Positions 17,578 through 26,398 of a stretch of DNA of 33,440 bases are shown in pieces. The stretch comes from Saprospiraceae bacterium. GTDB taxonomy: Bacteria; Bacteroidota; Bacteroidia; Chitinophagales; Saprospiraceae. The stretch is from the NCBI GenBank assembly GCA_020630475.1, contig JAHDBI010000033.1:1-33440 (forward strand), read 5' to 3'. The position numbers were made by a program, and so were the translations under genes. The notes under the pieces are model-generated. The model searched no databases. It saw nothing but the letters and a program-made list of their open reading frames with translations, and was not told the origin of the DNA. Numbering within the stretch: the stretch's first letter is position 1; each line of letters opens with the position of its first letter.

Positions 17578-19095
17578 ATGAATAAATTATGGTACACCCT
17601 GACCTTAGTTCTTTTTATGATTCAATTTTCTGATGCGCAGCATATTGGAAAATGTGGAGTGCATTTTGAAGATGGAATGAAAATCAAAGAGCAATTACTT
17701 CTCAACAAAAAATTCATTGCTGAAAATGGTGAACCTAGGGGCGGTGTCTTGTATGTCCCGCTAATTTTCCACCTAGTAGCCAATAATGATGGAACTGGAA
17801 GAATCGAAGAATCTGCCTTATTTAACCAAGTTTGTAGGCTAAATAATGATTATGCCCCAGCTGATATGGTTTTTTATATCAAAGAAGTGAAAGAGTTTAA
17901 TAATAACGCCGTGTTCAATTCACCAACAAATAACGTTGCCATTAATGCCATCATCAGTCAAAAAGGAAATGGTGTGAACGTCTTTATAACGGAAAATGCA
18001 GATACTGGTGGACTAGGAACGACTTTAGGATTTTTCAGTCCAAGTGGTGACTATATTGTTTGTAGAAAACAGGAAATCGTTGCGGCTAACGGAACATTAA
18101 CTCATGAAGTAGGACATTTTTTCACCATGCCTCACACTTTTTTCGGTTGGGAATGTCAAACTCCAGAGGGCAATACATACGATCCAGCTTATCATGGAAA
18201 CCCATTGACAATCACAACGGCTCCTTGTGGCTTTAACGCAGTTGAATTGATGAATGGTTCAAATTGTAATTCAGCAGGAGATGCCATTTGCGACACAGCG
18301 CCTGATTACAACTTTCCTTTTAGCAATGGATTTGGAGGACCTTGTGGTACGTCAAATGATGTTTTTGATTCAAATGGTGACTTAGTGATCCCAATGGCCA
18401 ATAATGTTATGGGATACTTTGATGGGTGTGATAGCTATGAATTCACTTCAGATCAGATGCTTTTGATGAGAGCGAGTTTTAATGCTCCCAATAGAGCTTA
18501 CATTCGTTCCACTTACGTGCCTAACACATCTATCGTCGACCCTAATGCCAATCTCAACGTTAACACGATCAACGAATTTTACAATAGTGTTCAATTATCT
18601 TGGGATGCCGTACCGAATGCAGATTTTTACTATTTAAAAATCACGAATGGTTCAGATCAAAACTTTGTCTATAAAACAGAAAACACGAGCCATATTGAAA
18701 CGAATTTAGAACCTAATGGCCTGTACTTTTGGTTTGTTATTCCTTATAACGAAACATCTGGATGTCACTTGGGAAGTCCTGTAACTACTGTACCTACCGG
18801 CGGTGAATCTACAAGTACTTACGATTTAATTAATGGCGTTAATTCATGGAATGTTTTCCCGAATCCATTAAGCATAAATGATCAGTTAAATGTTCAATTT
18901 GACTTAGATCAAGCTTTAAACGCGAATATCGAATTATTATCCGCAGATGGTAAAGTGGTCTTCTTCAAGAAAACTAGTCTCCTAAAAGGACTCCAAACCA
19001 TTAATCTGAATACCGAGCGATTGTCTCACGGATTCTACTTTGTAAGAGTACAATCCGATCAAGGAACCATGATGAGGAAATTAATCATCCAATAA
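17578..19095 (+). CDS. Secreted M43-like zinc metalloprotease with FnIII and T9SS tail
   Basis: The 505-residue protein has a signal peptide (MNKLWYTLTLVLFMIQFSDAQ, 1-21), a metzincin-type protease domain (about 45-310), a fibronectin III-like domain (about 330-405) and a T9SS type A tail starting VFPNPLSI (about 426-505). Zinc ligands are in HEVGHFFTMPH (H176, H180, H186; catalytic E177), with GDAICDTAP and the Met-turn NNVMGYF (M278) as in pappalysin (M43) relatives. The usual Gly of HExxHxxGxxH is Thr here. The start at 17578 is preferred because the signal peptide begins there; an ATG at 17539 would add 13 residues before it. It ends at a strong hairpin terminator. Confidence 0.85.
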   Translation: MNKLWYTLTLVLFMIQFSDAQHIGKCGVHFEDGMKIKEQLLLNKKFIAENGEPRGGVLYVPLIFHLVANNDGTGRIEESALFNQVCRLNNDYAPADMVFYIKEVKEFNNNAVFNSPTNNVAINAIISQKGNGVNVFITENADTGGLGTTLGFFSPSGDYIVCRKQEIVAANGTLTHEVGHFFTMPHTFFGWECQTPEGNTYDPAYHGNPLTITTAPCGFNAVELMNGSNCNSAGDAICDTAPDYNFPFSNGFGGPCGTSNDVFDSNGDLVIPMANNVMGYFDGCDSYEFTSDQMLLMRASFNAPNRAYIRSTYVPNTSIVDPNANLNVNTINEFYNSVQLSWDAVPNADFYYLKITNGSDQNFVYKTENTSHIETNLEPNGLYFWFVIPYNETSGCHLGSPVTTVPTGGESTSTYDLINGVNSWNVFPNPLSINDQLNVQFDLDQALNANIELLSADGKVVFFKKTSLLKGLQTINLNTERLSHGFYFVRVQSDQGTMMRKLIIQ

Positions 19096-19111
19096 TCAAA
19101 AATAAATAAGT

Positions 19112-19141
19112 AAAAGGCTCAGCAATTGCTGAGCCTTTTTT
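19112..19141 (+). terminator. Intrinsic terminator after the metalloprotease gene
   Basis: A 12-bp stem (AAAAGGCTCAGC with its complement) and an AATT loop run into a T-tract. Its last T residues also form part of the TTTG of the sucC promoter. Confidence 0.92.
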
Positions 19142-19172
19142 GTTAGAAATAGAGCCTAAAACATTACATTTG
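19139..19172 (+). promoter_or_regulatory. Putative promoter of sucC
   Basis: TTTG (19139-19142) and TACATTTG (19165-19172) are separated by 22 bases, matching the Bacteroidota -33/-7 pattern. The ATG follows 21 bases later. The -33 element overlaps the T-tract of the upstream terminator, a compact arrangement. Confidence 0.5.
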
Positions 19173-19192
19173 GCATTCAAAAATATTGACAT

Positions 19193-20395
19193 ATGAATCT
19201 TCACGAATATCAAGGGAAAGAATTATTGGCATCTTACGGTGTAGCCATTCAGAAAGGAGAAGTGGCATCTACTGTCGAAGAAGCTGTTGCAGCTTATAAG
19301 AAAATCCAAGAGCGAACAAATTCAGATTTCGCTATTGTCAAAGCGCAAATTCATGCCGGTGGAAGAGGAAAAGGAGGCGGTGTTAAGGTGGCCAAAAACC
19401 TTGATGACCTGAAGTTACATGCGAGTAATATACTAGGGATGATGCTGAAAACACCACAAACTCCAGGTGGACTTGATGGTGAAGGAAAATTAGTAAGAAA
19501 AGTCTTGATTGCAGAAGACAGTTACGTACCTACGTTTGATTCATGTAGTGAGTTTTATGTTTCGGTTTTAATGGATAGAGAGCGAAAGCAAAACGTAATC
19601 ATCTACTCTACTGAAGGCGGAATGAACATCGAAGAAGTAGCTGAAGAAACACCACATTTGGTACATAAAGAATATATAGATCCTCATTTAGGGTTACAAG
19701 GCTTTCAAGCTAGAAAAGTAGCCTTTAACTTGGGGCTTACCGGTAAGGCATTCAAAGAAATGACAAAATTCATTTCGAATCTATACAAAGCATTCGTTGG
19801 ATCTGACGCCTCATTATTTGAGATCAATCCTTGTATGAAATCAGGTAATGACGACATTATCGCTGTGGACTGCAAAGTAACCCTAGATGACAATGCGTTA
19901 TTTAGACATCCTGAACTAGCAGAACAAAGAGATGTGACAGAAGAAGACCCAACAGAAGTTGAAGCAAAGAGCTTTGGATTAAACTTTGTCAATCTAGACG
20001 GTAACGTTGGTTGTATGGTCAATGGAGCTGGCTTAGCTATGGCTACGATGGATATCATTAAATTATCTGGCGGTTCTCCTGCAAATTTCTTGGACGTAGG
20101 TGGTACAGCTGATGCAGCTAGAGTTGAACAGGCCTTCAGAATCATCCTTAGAGACGAAAATGTCAAAGCGATATTGATCAATATTTTTGGTGGTATTGTA
20201 AGATGTGATCGAGTGGCTCAAGGTGTTGTCGATGCGTATAAAAACATCGGTAACATTAGCGTTCCTATCATTGTGAGACTTCAAGGAACGAATGCAGATA
20301 TCGCTAAAACAATTATTGACGAAAGTGGATTAGAAGTTCATTCAGCAATTCTACTACAAGAGGCAGCAGATAAGGTGAAGCAAGTGATTGCCTAA
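19193..20395 (+). CDS. sucC: Succinyl-CoA ligase (ADP-forming) beta subunit
   Basis: The beta subunit of succinyl-CoA synthetase makes ATP (or GTP) from succinyl-CoA in the TCA cycle together with SucD. The 400-residue length and the start MNLHEYQGKELLASYGV are typical. The ATP-grasp domain shows QIHAGGRGKGGGVK, EINP and DCKV. The C-terminal ligase domain shows GAGLAMATMD, NFLDVGGTAD and NIFGGIVRCD. No sucD gene is adjacent; it must be elsewhere. xseA begins 20 bases after the stop and is probably on the same transcript. Confidence 0.97.
   Translation: MNLHEYQGKELLASYGVAIQKGEVASTVEEAVAAYKKIQERTNSDFAIVKAQIHAGGRGKGGGVKVAKNLDDLKLHASNILGMMLKTPQTPGGLDGEGKLVRKVLIAEDSYVPTFDSCSEFYVSVLMDRERKQNVIIYSTEGGMNIEEVAEETPHLVHKEYIDPHLGLQGFQARKVAFNLGLTGKAFKEMTKFISNLYKAFVGSDASLFEINPCMKSGNDDIIAVDCKVTLDDNALFRHPELAEQRDVTEEDPTEVEAKSFGLNFVNLDGNVGCMVNGAGLAMATMDIIKLSGGSPANFLDVGGTADAARVEQAFRIILRDENVKAILINIFGGIVRCDRVAQGVVDAYKNIGNISVPIIVRLQGTNADIAKTIIDESGLEVHSAILLQEAADKVKQVIA
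19582..19589 (+). repeat. GCGAAAGC mini-hairpin motif
   Basis: Core octamer within sucC (encoding ERKQ), in a frame different from most other copies; outer bases do not pair. Confidence 0.5.
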
Positions 20396-20414
20396 CTTTA
20401 ATGAAGCCCATTCC

Positions 20415-21644
20415 ATGACAGATTCATACTCATTATTTGAGTTAAACGATTATGTAAAGAGAGTCTTTGCACTGAACTTCGCTGATCCTGTGTGGATCAA
20501 TTGTGAAATAAGTCAAGTGAAAGAATCACGAGGCCAACTTTACCTTGAGCTCATTCAAAAATCTGAAGAAACTCAAGAAATCTTAGCTCAAAATCAAGCC
20601 GTAATTTGGTTTAAAACTCATTTATTTCTCAAAAAGAAATTAGGTAAAATCATTGATGATATCCTGGTAGATGGAGTTCAAGTTTTGCTTAAAGTAAATG
20701 TCACCTATCATGAAAGGTATGGCTTAAAACTAAGTATTGTTGACATTGACCCTAAGCATACTATAGGCCAATTAGAATTAAACCGACAGCAAATTTTAGA
20801 ACGCCTACAAAAAGAAGGCAAACTGGAGAAAAATGCTCAAATTGATTTACCCGTCGCGCTTCAAAAAATTGCAGTAATTTCGGCGGAGACGGCTGCTGGA
20901 TTCCAGGATTTCAAAGCACAACTAAGTGAGAACCTACAGTCATATCACTATTCAATAAACCTCTTTCCTGCGGCGCTACAAGGATCAAATGTAGAACGTG
21001 AAGTATGTAATCAATTAGATAACATCGAAGAAAATCATCAGCAATTTGACTGCATTGTAATTATTCGAGGAGGAGGATCAAAAATCGATTTAGCAGGTTT
21101 CGATAATTATAAAATTGGTGCCAAAATAGCCTCCTCATCTCTACCTGTCCTCACTGGAATTGGACACGAGATTGACGACAGCATATCCGATATCGTCGCA
21201 CATACATCCTTAAAAACACCAACTGCCGTGGCAGATTTTATACACGAGCACAATTTAATATTTGAATCATCTGTTAATGAATTGGTTCGTCATATCAAGG
21301 ATTTAAGTCGAGAAAAGCTAAAGTTGGAGTATCAGGATTTAGAGGGTTTAACCCAATGGTTACAAATCAAACCAAAGGATGAAATAGAAAGTCAAAAAAA
21401 CACTTTAGCGTTTCTTCATCAGCAAGTAGGAACGCTCAGTCGATCAATGATTAAAATATCTAAAAAGGAACTCGAATTCATTCAAGCGAATTGCGAAATA
21501 TCCTCCCCTCAAAATATTTTAAAAAGAGGCTTTGCGCTATTAAAAAAAGAGGGCAAATATATTCATTCGGCGAAAGCCGTAACAAAAGATGACATCATCA
21601 CTATTGAAGTCTCTGATGGATCTATCGAATCAAAAGTATTATGA
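20415..21644 (+). CDS. xseA: Exodeoxyribonuclease VII large subunit
   Basis: XseA is the catalytic subunit of exonuclease VII, which degrades single-stranded DNA to oligonucleotides. The 409 residues begin with an OB-fold domain (YSLFELNDYVKRVFALNFADPVWINCEISQ) and continue with the catalytic domain (IAVISAETAAGFQDF, IVIIRGGGSKIDL, PVLTGIGHEIDDSISDIVAHTSLKTPTAVADF). A long helical region follows and a short C-terminal strand segment (ILKRGFALLKKEGKYI). The ATG at 20415 fits the family start; an in-frame TTG at 20388 would overlap sucC. The stop overlaps the xseB start (ATGA). Confidence 0.94.
   Translation: MTDSYSLFELNDYVKRVFALNFADPVWINCEISQVKESRGQLYLELIQKSEETQEILAQNQAVIWFKTHLFLKKKLGKIIDDILVDGVQVLLKVNVTYHERYGLKLSIVDIDPKHTIGQLELNRQQILERLQKEGKLEKNAQIDLPVALQKIAVISAETAAGFQDFKAQLSENLQSYHYSINLFPAALQGSNVEREVCNQLDNIEENHQQFDCIVIIRGGGSKIDLAGFDNYKIGAKIASSSLPVLTGIGHEIDDSISDIVAHTSLKTPTAVADFIHEHNLIFESSVNELVRHIKDLSREKLKLEYQDLEGLTQWLQIKPKDEIESQKNTLAFLHQQVGTLSRSMIKISKKELEFIQANCEISSPQNILKRGFALLKKEGKYIHSAKAVTKDDIITIEVSDGSIESKVL
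21566..21578 (+). repeat. Dispersed motif TTCGGCGAAAGCC in xseA
   Basis: Exact 13-base copy encoding SAKA; the pairing extends to CGGC-GAAA-GCCG. Core at 21570-21577. Confidence 0.7.
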
Positions 21645-21829
21645 AAAAAGAAATGACGTATGAGAAGGCATTGAACGAATTGCAGGCAATCGTTCAGCAT
21701 TTGCAAAATGATGAAATAAACATCGATGACCTCGCAAAAAACATTAAGCGTGCCTCAGGACTATTGAGTTACTGTCAAGATAAACTTAGAAACGTTGAGA
21801 AAGAAGTCAACGACCTCTTAAAGGATTAA
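21641..21829 (+). CDS. xseB: Exodeoxyribonuclease VII small subunit
   Basis: The 62-residue helical protein matches XseB: MTYEKALNELQAIVQHLQNDEINIDDLAKNIKRA is the family pattern (one helix, turn, second helix with the conserved Y-E-A-L-x-E-L start). Several XseB copies bind each XseA. Translational coupling is indicated by the four-base ATGA overlap with xseA. Its stop overlaps that of the convergent BtuG-like gene (TTAA). Confidence 0.94.
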   Translation: MKKEMTYEKALNELQAIVQHLQNDEINIDDLAKNIKRASGLLSYCQDKLRNVEKEVNDLLKD

Positions 21830-22860
21830 TCCACCTTTAAAAAGCCACCTGGTATCAAGCCTACAGAATAGGCATTGATCAATTCACCTGCTCCATCTAT
21901 AACAATGACTTCTCCGGTACTCGCAAAATCCTTGGCATCAGCCAAATAAATCAAACCATCTTGTCCAACAATCATTGAATAATAAAATCCTGAATAAATC
22001 TCATTGTTATCCAATGTGTTAGAATTAATACTTTGAGACTTCACCATTCCGTCAGCTAAATAAAACAGTGTTTGTCCGTTATTTGAAATTTCTAAATGAT
22101 TGGCTCCATTACTCAGTTCGAATGAATTAACCACCACATCATTTTCAATTTTAACCAAACGACCTTGTGTTGAATTATCTGGATTTGCCCAATCGGTAAA
22201 CCCTGTACACAAGACCCAAATTGCTCCGTTGCCATCCACGACCAAGTCATAAGGGTTGTCACCAACAATTATGGTTTGTTCAATTTCATTTTCATTCAAC
22301 TTATAGATAACAGAATCTCTAAAAAATCCACCAGAATTAGTGACGTAAATCGCAGATCCAGAAGAGACAAATTTTTCAGGTCCACCACCTGTTTCAATCG
22401 TAGATATAAGCTCACCGCTAGTGACATCAATTTTGGTCAATTGACCATTGCTACCCGTTTCCCCCCAAGAACTCACCCATGCCTCTGAATTGTTGATCGC
22501 TTGAACAAACCTAGGTTGTTTGATACCTAATATTTCATCTTCAAACTTCAAATCAGCTGTATTGCAAATCACTAAGGATTCAGCATTATTATTGGCAATC
22601 ACGTAGGATGATCCGACCTTCGACATAGATTGCGTTACATTTCCTAAATAAAAATCATTTGAAGAGAAAAAGACATCATTGGCAATAGTACTGTCATCTA
22701 AATCAATAAAACTCAATGACCCTGATCCACTCCCAAAATTCCCTTGGTTTATAACGAATATTCCATTACTGTATAGCCCATTATTCGTTTGTGGATCATC
22801 ATCTCCACAAGCACTTAAAAAGAATAAACCGAGAATAAATAAGATTGCATTTCTACGCAT
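21826..22860 (-). CDS. BtuG-like surface lipoprotein (YncE/DUF5074-type beta-propeller)
   Basis: The 344-residue lipoprotein has a signal sequence ending FFLSAC (C18), followed by GDDD. That acidic run after the cysteine resembles surface-export signals of Bacteroidota lipoproteins. The mature part is repetitive beta structure (NGIFVINQGNFG, ESLVICNTADLK, ESDSxVYK-like, GQLTKIDV, YDLVVDGNGAIWVLCTG, GLIYLADAKDF), typical of the seven-bladed YncE/DUF5074 propellers. Bacteroides BtuG, of the same type, binds cobalamin at the cell surface and caps the BtuB receptor. The gene follows a BtuB-like receptor by 2 bases, which supports that role. The cobalamin ligand is inferred; another small ligand is possible. 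Confidence 0.75.
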   Translation of the reverse strand: MRRNAILFILGLFFLSACGDDDPQTNNGLYSNGIFVINQGNFGSGSGSLSFIDLDDSTIANDVFFSSNDFYLGNVTQSMSKVGSSYVIANNNAESLVICNTADLKFEDEILGIKQPRFVQAINNSEAWVSSWGETGSNGQLTKIDVTSGELISTIETGGGPEKFVSSGSAIYVTNSGGFFRDSVIYKLNENEIEQTIIVGDNPYDLVVDGNGAIWVLCTGFTDWANPDNSTQGRLVKIENDVVVNSFELSNGANHLEISNNGQTLFYLADGMVKSQSINSNTLDNNEIYSGFYYSMIVGQDGLIYLADAKDFASTGEVIVIDGAGELINAYSVGLIPGGFLKVD

Positions 22861-22862
22861 AA

Positions 22863-24680
22863 CTAAAGATTAAATTTTGTCGAAAAGGACCAGTACCTTA
22901 GAGGCATTCCAAAGAATCGGACAACCTCATAGTCCTGGTTAAATAAATTGTGGCACTTTATTGAAACAGATGTCAAATATCTATTTATTTCACTTAAATC
23001 ATAATGAAGTGACAGATCATTAATAAAATATTTTTCCGCTACTAATCGCTCCGAATTATCAAAACTTGTAAAACGCTCGGAAACAAACAATTGATCCAAA
23101 TTAAATGACCATTTACCTACTTCAGCATGAATGCGGTTGACTATTTTATATCTGGGAATATAAATCAATTGGTTACCTACGTATTCCGTAATTGTCTGAT
23201 GTTCTAATATCTCTGTATTGGTCAAATTGACATTCAAATTCCACAGCCATTTAGTCTTTCCGATCGACCTATGGTGTTTTAAGCCAATATCGTATCCGTA
23301 TGTTCTGACCTTAGCGATATTCAAGGGTGACCATATCAACTGATCATTCAAGGTCCATTGAATCCAATTATCAATATGATTCAAAAAGATTTGAGATTCG
23401 ATTTCAAAATTCTTTTTACGATAAACTAATCTTAAATCCCATGAGTAGTTTATTTCAGGCTCTAAAAGTAAATTCCCGCCATTAGGCCAATATAAATCAT
23501 TCAAACTTGGCAACTGAAAGGACTTACTATGTGTTATAGTGTAATCAAAATTATTTCGAATTGAGCCATTAACTCCGATGTTGTATGTAAATACCTCGCC
23601 ATGAGCAGAATATTGATCAAATCGAATAGTCGCTTCAGGTTTAATCCGCCCTCCTGACCATTCGTCTTGAATACTTAAACTCCCTCCAATATTAGTTCGA
23701 TTTTGAATCTCATTAAAAAAATTGGCATCTGTCCTATCCTTTCTATAATTCACTAAACTAGATATCCTCAAGTCATTAGAAAAGTATTTTTTTATTGACC
23801 ACCGGGACATTACACTTTGATTTTTGGCAATGGATTCATCAATTGCTAAATCGTCAAATTCCAGATACTCCTTGAAATACCCAACATTTAAACTACTAGT
23901 CCATGTGTTAGAGTTATAGTTCATTTTGGTATTTATGCGGAGGTTTTTGTCCACCTGCTCGGCACCATTATAACTCGATGATTTTGAGGGCCCGACCTCC
24001 CGCTGGATCCATTGATGCCATACATTAAAGGCTAAGCTTGTATTGTTACTTATTTGTGTCTTTAAGTTTCCAATATACTGTAATGAATTGTACGAATTAT
24101 TGTCCTGTTGAAAACGAGCATTGTTATACTCATAATTAAATCGATTCTTATTGAAATCCATTTCAACTCCAAACTTAGCTGACCACTTTTCTTTACTTTG
24201 TCCATGAAGTAATTGAATCTTGGAATTATTTAAAGTAGAATAATCTAAACTTAATTCAGTCGAAAATTCAGGATTCGTTAAATGACCCAAATCTAAAAAA
24301 CCACCCATCGAAGCATTGCCAAGTAAATAGCTTTTGGATTGGGATGAACTGGAAACTTGATGAAATAAATCAGGTATCATGCTCAAATCATATGTAGAAT
24401 TGACCGGACTTTGTATATTCCAGTCATTCCATAAGATCGCCGTATGCCTTGCTGCCAATCCGTTAAAAAGTAAAGTAGACAAAAGTCCAGGACCGTTAGA
24501 TTGAAGGTGACTACCCTTTTGGAATTCTAAGTTTTTTAATGCTCCAGCCTCATTAGATATATGTAATGAATCTTCGTGATTATGAGTAATCAAAAGAGGC
24601 TCTATATCTATCTGAATTTCTTCTTGAGATATTCCAAAGAACGCATACAAGCATATACAAATTGATATTAGAAATCTCAC
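22863..24680 (-). CDS. TonB-dependent outer-membrane receptor, BtuB-like
   Basis: A 605-residue receptor with a signal peptide (1-18), a plug domain (about 40-130) and a 22-strand-type barrel ending in an aromatic C-terminal strand (RYWSFSTKFNL). The plug motif SNGPGLLSTLLFNGLAARHTAILWNDWNIQSP and the barrel motif SFQLPSLNDLYWPNGGNLLLEPE agree with BtuB-type cobalamin receptors. It is short and has no N-terminal carboxypeptidase-regulatory domain. The start is GTG within a GTGA overlap with the LptF/G-like gene, and the BtuG-like gene follows by 2 bases. I found no cobalamin riboswitch in front. Cobalamin as the substrate is inferred from motif and partner. Confidence 0.83.
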   Translation of the reverse strand: MRFLISICICLYAFFGISQEEIQIDIEPLLITHNHEDSLHISNEAGALKNLEFQKGSHLQSNGPGLLSTLLFNGLAARHTAILWNDWNIQSPVNSTYDLSMIPDLFHQVSSSSQSKSYLLGNASMGGFLDLGHLTNPEFSTELSLDYSTLNNSKIQLLHGQSKEKWSAKFGVEMDFNKNRFNYEYNNARFQQDNNSYNSLQYIGNLKTQISNNTSLAFNVWHQWIQREVGPSKSSSYNGAEQVDKNLRINTKMNYNSNTWTSSLNVGYFKEYLEFDDLAIDESIAKNQSVMSRWSIKKYFSNDLRISSLVNYRKDRTDANFFNEIQNRTNIGGSLSIQDEWSGGRIKPEATIRFDQYSAHGEVFTYNIGVNGSIRNNFDYTITHSKSFQLPSLNDLYWPNGGNLLLEPEINYSWDLRLVYRKKNFEIESQIFLNHIDNWIQWTLNDQLIWSPLNIAKVRTYGYDIGLKHHRSIGKTKWLWNLNVNLTNTEILEHQTITEYVGNQLIYIPRYKIVNRIHAEVGKWSFNLDQLFVSERFTSFDNSERLVAEKYFINDLSLHYDLSEINRYLTSVSIKCHNLFNQDYEVVRFFGMPLRYWSFSTKFNL

Positions 24681-26245
24681 GCGTTGCTCTTGTAGAGTTT
24701 TGATTTCAATTTGATTAGAGATCCAGAAAAATCAAATAATCGACTATCATTCATGGCTTTGATGGTCAGGAAAACAGCGATGGGCGTAAGTACAATACAA
24801 GGCAACCATGCTGCAAAAATCGGACTGGCAGATTCTGATCGATTCAATTTGACTCCAGCAATAAAACTGATCATGAAAATCATATAAAACAATATGGCAA
24901 ATAACAATGGATAACCATAACCTCCCTTCTTTACTATACTTCCTAAAGGAGCACCAATGAATAAAAATATCAAACAGATTAAGGCTACAGAATATTTTTG
25001 ATTCAAAGTAAACATATACATCCTTCTATCCTTTTTAACTAGATTGACTTTAGATCTTACAGAACGAATTTTATCCCTCATACCAATAGCGCCTGAATAA
25101 GAAGTGATCAATACCTTCATGGCATCTGTCAAATCAAAGGTTTCTAAAAAAGAATCCATTTTCTCTAGATCCAAATTTTCTAGTTGTTTATACTTTATTT
25201 CATTCGATCTTGCTTTTTTAGTACTATTCTTTTGCCGTTTCTTAGCCCTAATAGATTGCTTAAACGATTCATCCGATGTATACTTTGGTTTTTTCGGCGC
25301 TTCATCCTCATCTACATTTTGATTCTTTAGTATAGAGTTTTTGGATACCACATCTAAATTTAAATTTTCATCCAATCGTAAAGCCATTAATTTATCCATC
25401 GAATCAATGGCATGATACAGTTGAAAAGAATTTAAAAGATCAAATTTTTTCCTTTGAAGACTAGAAGAAGAACCACTAAAATTAAAAGCATCCATGTCAA
25501 AGACTTTCGACATTTTATCAAAATGCACACGCATGAATGGGTATTTCTTTTTTCGAACCTGGCCTTTAATCTTCGGTGAATTATTCTTTAGTTCTTTATA
25601 CTGGATTCCTTGGTGCAAGTTCATGATAAAATGTGCACCATCATCTGTAACAAACATTTCTCCTGACTTAGCTCGAATCACATTAATCAGGCTTTTATCA
25701 GGATCAGAATGATCATAAATAAGTACATCTTTAATCCCTTTACCATCTTCCAGTTTTTCGCTTACGCGAATGGCAAAGCCCTTAAAATCCTTATTGAATA
25801 TTCCTTGTTCGATGGTCATGGAAGGTTTGGCCTTTTTGATTGAGTCGAATCGCGACAAAAATTCCAAATTGGACTTGGGAACTAGATAATTTGAAGCAAT
25901 AATAGAAAATAGACATGTCATGACGGCAATAGCCATTCCGGCCCTCATGATCCTCCACAAAGATACTCCGGCAGATTTTATGGATGATAATTCATATCTC
26001 TCGGCCATATTTCCGAACACCAATACAGATGAAATCAATATTGTAAGCGGAATCGCCATGGGAATCAAGGTGACAGATAAATAAGACAACAATTCTAGGA
26101 TATTGAACATAGAAATACCCTTTCCTAGGATACTGTCAATTTGCTTCCATAAAAATTGCATTAATAGAACAAATTCAGCCACAAAAAATGCCGCCAAATA
26201 AGGCCCCATAAAACTTGTTGCAACTAATTTATCTATCTTCTTCAC
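24677..26245 (-). CDS. LptF/LptG family (YjgP/YjgQ) permease with large insertion
   Basis: The 522-residue protein has the LptF/LptG plan: three N-terminal membrane segments (about 12-34, 55-77, 98-120), a periplasmic beta-jellyroll part, and three C-terminal segments (about 407-427, 433-455, 470-495). MKKIDKLVATSFMGPYLAAFFVAEF and the ERYELSSIKSAGVSLWRIM helix (the segment contacting the LptB ATPase) are characteristic. The family exports lipopolysaccharide with LptB and LptC. Typical members have about 360 residues; the extra length is a charged, Lys/Ser-rich region (about 265-395). The start is GTG. It is joined by a 4-base overlap to the receptor gene. Confidence 0.85.
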   Translation of the reverse strand: MKKIDKLVATSFMGPYLAAFFVAEFVLLMQFLWKQIDSILGKGISMFNILELLSYLSVTLIPMAIPLTILISSVLVFGNMAERYELSSIKSAGVSLWRIMRAGMAIAVMTCLFSIIASNYLVPKSNLEFLSRFDSIKKAKPSMTIEQGIFNKDFKGFAIRVSEKLEDGKGIKDVLIYDHSDPDKSLINVIRAKSGEMFVTDDGAHFIMNLHQGIQYKELKNNSPKIKGQVRKKKYPFMRVHFDKMSKVFDMDAFNFSGSSSSLQRKKFDLLNSFQLYHAIDSMDKLMALRLDENLNLDVVSKNSILKNQNVDEDEAPKKPKYTSDESFKQSIRAKKRQKNSTKKARSNEIKYKQLENLDLEKMDSFLETFDLTDAMKVLITSYSGAIGMRDKIRSVRSKVNLVKKDRRMYMFTLNQKYSVALICLIFLFIGAPLGSIVKKGGYGYPLLFAILFYMIFMISFIAGVKLNRSESASPIFAAWLPCIVLTPIAVFLTIKAMNDSRLFDFSGSLIKLKSKLYKSNA

Positions 26246-26398
26246 TATGCTAATTATACTTCTACAAAAATGCCAAAAGAATACCCAATCACCTAAGTTA
26301 AACGTCTGAATATGCTATTTCATCTTGGGATATGCAGATAAGTGTTAAAATTCCTGAACTTGTAACAAATTTTAATCTATTGACGTCAATTCAGTGTA

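Noticed and set aside
19705-20181. A 158-codon minus-strand open frame inside sucC
   Set aside because: sucC is an unambiguous conserved gene on the plus strand; the antisense frame has no recognisable domain or start signals.
26246-26398. Possible cobalamin riboswitch or ECF-controlled promoter between the LptF/G-like gene and the sigma gene
   Set aside because: I looked for the conserved B12-box pattern on both strands and for a TAnnTTTG element and found neither; only AT-rich sequence is visible.
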